The notes under the pieces: generated by a model
Told to the model about the DNA's origin: nothing
The model's input: only the letters and a program-made list of their open reading frames with translations
Databases searched by the model: none
Position numbers and translations under genes: made by a program
Part shown: positions 5,957-8,555 of the stretch, in pieces
Layout of the letters: every line of letters begins with the position of its first letter
Numbering within the stretch: position 1 is the stretch's first letter
Assembly: GCA_031376485.1 (NCBI GenBank)
Contig: JANMDV010000170.1
Span: 1 to 8,555, forward strand
From: CALMEC01 sp031376485
GTDB lineage: Bacteria; Actinomycetota; Thermoleophilia; Miltoncostaeales; Miltoncostaeaceae
Direction: 5' to 3'
DNA: 8,555 nucleotides

Positions 5957-6119
5957 TAAGGCTCGTAGAAAAATAACTACCTCGAAGGAGGGCGAGCGAA
6001 AACCGAGTAAAACGGTGGCGGCGAGCTCGGGGCTACTCGTTGTAACGCCGTTCTCGCCGGCGCCGTTTGACGAAGGTTTGCAGCCGCCTAACGAGAGGTA
6101 GTTTTTCTACGGGCCCTTA
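5957..6119. repeat. Structured inverted-repeat element 2 (relative of element 1)
   Basis: This 163-nt element lies between convergent genes. The ends form a 17-bp stem: TAAGGCTCGTAGAAAAA (5957-5973) with TTTTTCTACGGGCCCTTA (6102-6119), with one bulged C and one G-U. After a TAA bulge (5974-5976), CTACCTC (5977-5983) pairs with GAGGTAG (6095-6101). Inside is a CTCG-AAGGAGGG-CGAG hairpin (5981-5996), the shared core GGCGAGCGAAA (5991-6001), and a second long stem (6010-6025 with 6053-6068; 14 Watson-Crick pairs, one G-U, one mismatch) closing a 27-nt loop. T-runs follow the inner stem on both strands, as in a bidirectional intrinsic terminator. The terminal repeats and TA ends also suit a MITE mobilised by a TA-targeting transposase. 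It shares architecture and core with 252-391. Confidence 0.75.
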
Positions 6120-7183
6120 GCGTTCGTCCCGTGCGAACGCGTGTGCGTCTCGGCTTCGGCCTCGGCGCGGAGCTGACCGAAGCTGACGCCCTCGACCATC
6201 AAGAACACGAAGCCAAGGGCGACGCCGACGACGACCTCGGTGGCCTGCAGGCCGAATGCGAACGCCAGGGCATTCGCGCTCGAAATCGGAAACGTATGCG
6301 TCAGTGGCACGACGACCGCCGCTTGGAACACGCCCACGTTGCCGGGCAGGACCGGGAAGATCTGGGCGACCGTGACCGTCACCAACAGCAGTCCGGCCCC
6401 ACTCCAGCCCGCGACGTCCAATCCGAACGCCCGCAGTGCGCAGTAGATGCCCACGAGCTGCGCGCCCCACGACGCGATACCGGGCAGCACGACTGCAGCG
6501 AACTGACGCGGATTGCGCAGCCCCAGATGGCTTTCGCGCACCGCACCCCAGATCCGCGCGAACGCCCGCGTCGCGCGGACCCACAATGGACCGGTCGACA
6601 GCCAGGGAGGCATGCGACGCCCAGGACTTCGCAGCAGCGCGACCAGGATGATCGCCAGGCAGACGATCCCGATGACGAGGGTCGTGATCCAAATCGAGCG
6701 CGACAGCGGCAGGAAGATGCCGACGGTCACGACGACCCCGACCCACGCGATCGTCGAGACGAGGTTCTCGACCACGACGGATCCCAACAGCATCGTGTTG
6801 CGGACCTGTTCGCCCCGAGCCGCGAGCCGTCGTCGCGCCAGCAGCACCTTGACGATCTCGCCCAGCCGTGCCGCGAGGACCGTGTTGAACAGGAACCCGA
6901 CAAAGAGCGGGCTGAGCAGATCACGTAACCGCGTGCGGGATCGAATCGCGGGGAGCCCGTCGACGACGCCCTTCCACGCCAGGCCCTTGAACACGACCGA
7001 TGCGGTGTTGGCCGCGATGGCCGCCAAGATGAATCCCCACGAGTGCGGGTGAAGCGCGGTTCGGAGCGCCGCGATGTCGACCTGCCAGGCGACGAAGGCG
7101 GCGAGGCCCATGAGCACTGCGATCCGTATCGGCCAGCCGACGCGCCGGACAAGGCGGCGCACCGTGGCGACGTTCGTCGTCAT
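6107..7183 (-). CDS. Flippase-like/LPG_synthase_TM family integral membrane protein
   Basis: This 358-residue polytopic protein belongs to the LPG_synthase_TM (UPF0104, YbhN/AglD2-like) family, whose members include the membrane domain of lysylphosphatidylglycerol synthase and uncharacterised flippase-like proteins. About eight hydrophobic helices are visible (near 20-36, 48-66, 90-106, 132-155, 163-183, 228-252, 262-278, 300-330). Family features include AARLGEIVKV (105-113), VVVENLVSTI (136-145) and PVLPGNVGVFQAAVV (277-291), the conserved PGxxG segment. There is no soluble aminoacyl-transferase domain, so it is not a full MprF. The ATG overlaps the deacetylase stop by four bases, which fixes the start and suggests coupling. 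The last codons (AKGP, TAG) lie inside the right arm of element 2. The substrate is unknown; lipid-linked glycan or phospholipid translocation is inferred from the family and the neighbour. Confidence 0.88.
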   Translation of the reverse strand: MTTNVATVRRLVRRVGWPIRIAVLMGLAAFVAWQVDIAALRTALHPHSWGFILAAIAANTASVVFKGLAWKGVVDGLPAIRSRTRLRDLLSPLFVGFLFNTVLAARLGEIVKVLLARRRLAARGEQVRNTMLLGSVVVENLVSTIAWVGVVVTVGIFLPLSRSIWITTLVIGIVCLAIILVALLRSPGRRMPPWLSTGPLWVRATRAFARIWGAVRESHLGLRNPRQFAAVVLPGIASWGAQLVGIYCALRAFGLDVAGWSGAGLLLVTVTVAQIFPVLPGNVGVFQAAVVVPLTHTFPISSANALAFAFGLQATEVVVGVALGFVFLMVEGVSFGQLRAEAEAETHTRSHGTNAKGP

Positions 7184-7974
7184 TCGGTCACGAGCTCCCC
7201 CAATGCGACGGGCTCGAGGCCACGGGCGCGGGCGGTCCTGCAGATCGGGATGATCGCCGCAGCCGTCTGGGCACGCGACGCGGTCGGGTCCCACCCGTCG
7301 GCGTCGTGCAAGAGCAGCACCCCGCCGGGTACAAGCGCTCGGCAGGCGCGATCGGCGATCACATCCGCGCCCGGCTGCACCGAGTCGAACACGCCCGCGC
7401 TCCAGCCGGCCAACCGGTAGCCGGCCCGTCGGGCAGCGATCGCGGTCGCCGGGCTCCTGTACCCGTGGGGAGCACGGAAAAGCCGGGTCAAGGCGTCGTG
7501 GCCGGCAGCGGCGGTGACGGCGTGTTCGGTGCGCGCGAGCTGCTCCTGCACATACGCGGGATTGCGAAACAGGAGGATGCCGTGGTCATACCCGTGGTTT
7601 GCCAGCTCGTGCCCCTCCGCGACGATTCGCCGGACAATCTCAGGATGGCGCTCGACTTGGCGGCCGAGCACGAAGAACGTGGCGTGCGCGTCCGCCTCGC
7701 GAAGCGCGTCCAGCACGGCAGGGGTCGACGGGCCCGGCCCGTCGTCGAACGTCAGGGCGAAGCGGGGTTCGGTCGGGGAGCCCTGGTATACCACTGATCC
7801 GTACAACGGGCTGTTGCGGGCGAACGCGCCCCATGCCACAAGGGCCCCCCCGGCGAGCGTCAGGAGGCCGAGCGCGGGCCTCCGGCGGGCGGTCGCAGCA
7901 GCGACCGCGGCGACCCCGGCTTCGATCAGGAGGGCGCGGCGAACGGTCTCGCCCTTTCGCATCGGTTCGAGCAT
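7180..7974 (-). CDS. Polysaccharide deacetylase (NodB homology domain, carbohydrate esterase family 4)
   Basis: This is a metal-dependent de-N-acetylase of the NodB/CE4 type acting on an N-acetylated glycan, probably in the envelope. All motifs are present in the 264-residue product: TFDDG (75-79, catalytic Asp and metal Asp), the metal-binding HGYDH (127-131), RAPHG (167-171), the GWSAGVFD region (190-197) and LLHD (221-224, catalytic His). Residues about 14-50 contain two hydrophobic stretches separated by ARRRP, consistent with a membrane anchor and an extracytoplasmic catalytic domain. The start chosen is the ATG complementary to 7972-7974, with a weak GGA upstream; a second ATG four codons later is possible. 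The upstream frame has an unrelated cysteine-containing stretch and looks untranslated. It is translationally coupled to the flippase-like gene through ATGA. Confidence 0.92.
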   Translation of the reverse strand: MLEPMRKGETVRRALLIEAGVAAVAAATARRRPALGLLTLAGGALVAWGAFARNSPLYGSVVYQGSPTEPRFALTFDDGPGPSTPAVLDALREADAHATFFVLGRQVERHPEIVRRIVAEGHELANHGYDHGILLFRNPAYVQEQLARTEHAVTAAAGHDALTRLFRAPHGYRSPATAIAARRAGYRLAGWSAGVFDSVQPGADVIADRACRALVPGGVLLLHDADGWDPTASRAQTAAAIIPICRTARARGLEPVALGELVTE

Positions 7975-7995
7975 CAGAGATCCATGGGACGTGAG

Positions 7996-8009
7996 CGTCC
8001 TGCAGGACG
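7996..8009. promoter_or_regulatory. Perfect 14-bp palindrome upstream of the deacetylase gene
   Basis: CGTCCTGCAGGACG is a perfect palindrome 21 bp upstream of the deacetylase start. It lies just downstream (on -) of a possible -10, TACGAT (complement of 8014-8019), so it would overlap the start of transcription. This placement suits a repressor operator, but no regulator is known for it. Confidence 0.4.
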
Positions 8010-8055
8010 GACAATCGTACCAGTGGCATCCGCGCGCAACCGGCTCGGTCGGTCG

Positions 8056-8082
8056 TTGGCACACGACCTACGAGAGTGCCAA
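8056..8082. promoter_or_regulatory. CIRCE-like HrcA operator
   Basis: TTGGCACAC (8056-8064), nine bases of spacer, then GAGTGCCAA (8074-8082) match the CIRCE consensus TTAGCACTC-N9-GAGTGCTAA at 7 of 9 and 8 of 9 positions with the exact N9 spacer. Viewed alone, CGTTGGCAC and GTGCCAACG form a perfect 9-bp inverted repeat. CIRCE is bound by the heat-shock repressor HrcA. It overlaps the -35 position of a + strand promoter whose -10 is at 8093-8098, as expected for repression. The divergent deacetylase could also be affected. HrcA itself is not in the window. Confidence 0.7.
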
Positions 8083-8092
8083 CGCGGTGTGC

Positions 8093-8098
8093 GATACT
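8093..8098 (+). promoter_or_regulatory. Candidate -10 hexamer for the zinc-ribbon gene
   Basis: GATACT (8093-8098) lies 10 bp downstream of the CIRCE-like site. The -35 position (ACGAGA, 8070-8075, three of six matches) is inside the operator. Transcription would start near 8105, leaving a leader of about 107 nt before the GTG. Confidence 0.45.
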
Positions 8099-8104
8099 TG
8101 GCCT

Positions 8105-8173
8105 CGTCAAGGACTCCAACACCGTCGAACTCGGTTGACGCTCCCCCTCCGGCGCGGCAGTTACTCCTTGACG
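8105..8173 (+). other. Structured 5' leader of the zinc-ribbon gene
   Basis: CGTCAAGGA (8105-8113) and TCCTTGACG (8165-8173) form a perfect 9-bp stem starting at the predicted transcription start. Nested inside, CGTC/GACG and AAC/GTT (8123-8140) form a seven-pair hairpin with one bulged G and a TCG loop. The ribosome-binding site (8201-8206) lies outside. This could be a transcript-stabilising or regulatory leader; no known riboswitch or thermometer family is recognised. Confidence 0.4.
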
Positions 8174-8211
8174 TGCCCTTCCCACAGGATTTCGACGCAC
8201 CAGGAGATTGC

Positions 8212-8555
8212 GTGCCCGTCTACGAGTACCGCTGTACCAAGGGTCATGTCTTCGAGGTGATCCAGCGAATGAGCGAGGACGCGATCTCCAAATGCGAGGT
8301 CTGCGGCAAACCCGCCCAGCGGGTGCTCTACGCGCCTGCGATCCATTTCAAGGGGACCGGCTTCCACAACACCGACTACGGGACCAAGAAACGACCCCGT
8401 GACGGCGACAAGTCCGACAGCTCCTCCACGAGCGATTCAGCCGGGACCAAGGACGCCGGAACCTCCACCGACGCGGGTTCCAGCTCGACCGGCACCGACG
8501 GCGCGACACCGAAGGTCAAGGAAGCGACGCCCAAAGACACCGCCCGCCGCGCGAC
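8212..8555 (+). CDS. FmdB-type zinc-ribbon protein (partial, runs off the right edge)
   Basis: The GTG start follows CAGGAG (8201-8206) by five bases. The visible 114 residues begin MPVYEYRC, the classic FmdB_Zn_ribbon opening, and continue with CEVCG (28-32), RVLYAPAIHFKGTGF (37-51) and NTDYG, all typical of this family. The first zinc pair is altered: the usual CxxCGH is CTKGH (8-12), so the ligands would be Cys8, perhaps His12, Cys28 and Cys31. From about residue 60 the chain is a low-complexity tail rich in Ser, Thr, Asp, Gly and Lys, apparently disordered. FmdB proteins are small and of unsettled function; regulatory and protein-interaction roles have been proposed. The upstream CIRCE-like operator suggests heat-shock control. 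The 3' end is outside the window. Confidence 0.9.
   Translation, partial: MPVYEYRCTKGHVFEVIQRMSEDAISKCEVCGKPAQRVLYAPAIHFKGTGFHNTDYGTKKRPRDGDKSDSSSTSDSAGTKDAGTSTDAGSSSTGTDGATPKVKEATPKDTARRA

Noticed and set aside
6131..6928. + strand open frame of 265 codons opposite the flippase-like gene
   Set aside because: Antisense shadow rich in Arg, Gln and Asp; the - strand gene has clear membrane helices and family motifs.
8161..8367. - strand open frame of 68 codons opposite the start of the zinc-ribbon gene
   Set aside because: It overlaps the convincing FmdB start and the leader, and has no motif or ribosome-binding site of its own.
1..8555. CRISPR array, tRNA or rRNA genes, phage or full insertion sequence
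   Set aside because: No regularly spaced direct repeats, no tRNA-like cloverleaf or CCA end noticed, and no transposase, integrase or phage protein among the supported genes.

Overview
The window is GC-rich DNA with tightly packed genes and codon use typical of a high-GC actinobacterium. The gene content, two apparently leaderless genes and a CIRCE-like heat-shock operator fit Actinomycetota. A deep-branching class such as Thermoleophilia is my guess, and nothing in the window proves it.

Layout, left to right. (1) The last 71 codons of a sigma-70 family factor (region 4) run off the left edge on +. (2) A convergent gap at 218-388 holds structured element 1. (3) A small unrecognised protein gene lies on -. 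(4) A divergent control region at 752-990 carries a PHO-box-like direct repeat, a candidate -10 and a leader hairpin. (5) The high-affinity phosphate transport operon pstS - pstCA - pstB follows on +; both permease subunits are encoded as one fused 659-residue polypeptide. (6) Two small + genes come next, a 94-aa membrane protein and an SRPBCC-fold protein, each with a -10 hexamer so close to its ATG that the mRNA is probably leaderless. (7) A second convergent gap at about 5950-6110 holds structured element 2, a relative of element 1. (8) A translationally coupled - strand pair encodes a NodB-type polysaccharide deacetylase and a flippase-like (LPG_synthase_TM) membrane protein, which suggests an envelope or lipid function. 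(9) A second divergent region at 7975-8211 has a CIRCE-like HrcA operator, a structured leader and a 14-bp palindrome. (10) A FmdB-type zinc-ribbon gene runs off the right edge on +.

How the genes work together: PstS captures phosphate outside the membrane, the fused PstC-PstA forms the channel and PstB drives it with ATP. The repeats ahead of pstS are a plausible site for a PhoB/PhoP/RegX3-type phosphate-starvation activator. No phoU or two-component genes occur in the window. The most unusual features are the two related inverted-repeat elements, both at convergent gene ends and both supplying the stop codon of a - strand gene, the pstC-pstA fusion, and the CIRCE-like site ahead of a zinc-ribbon gene rather than a chaperone gene.
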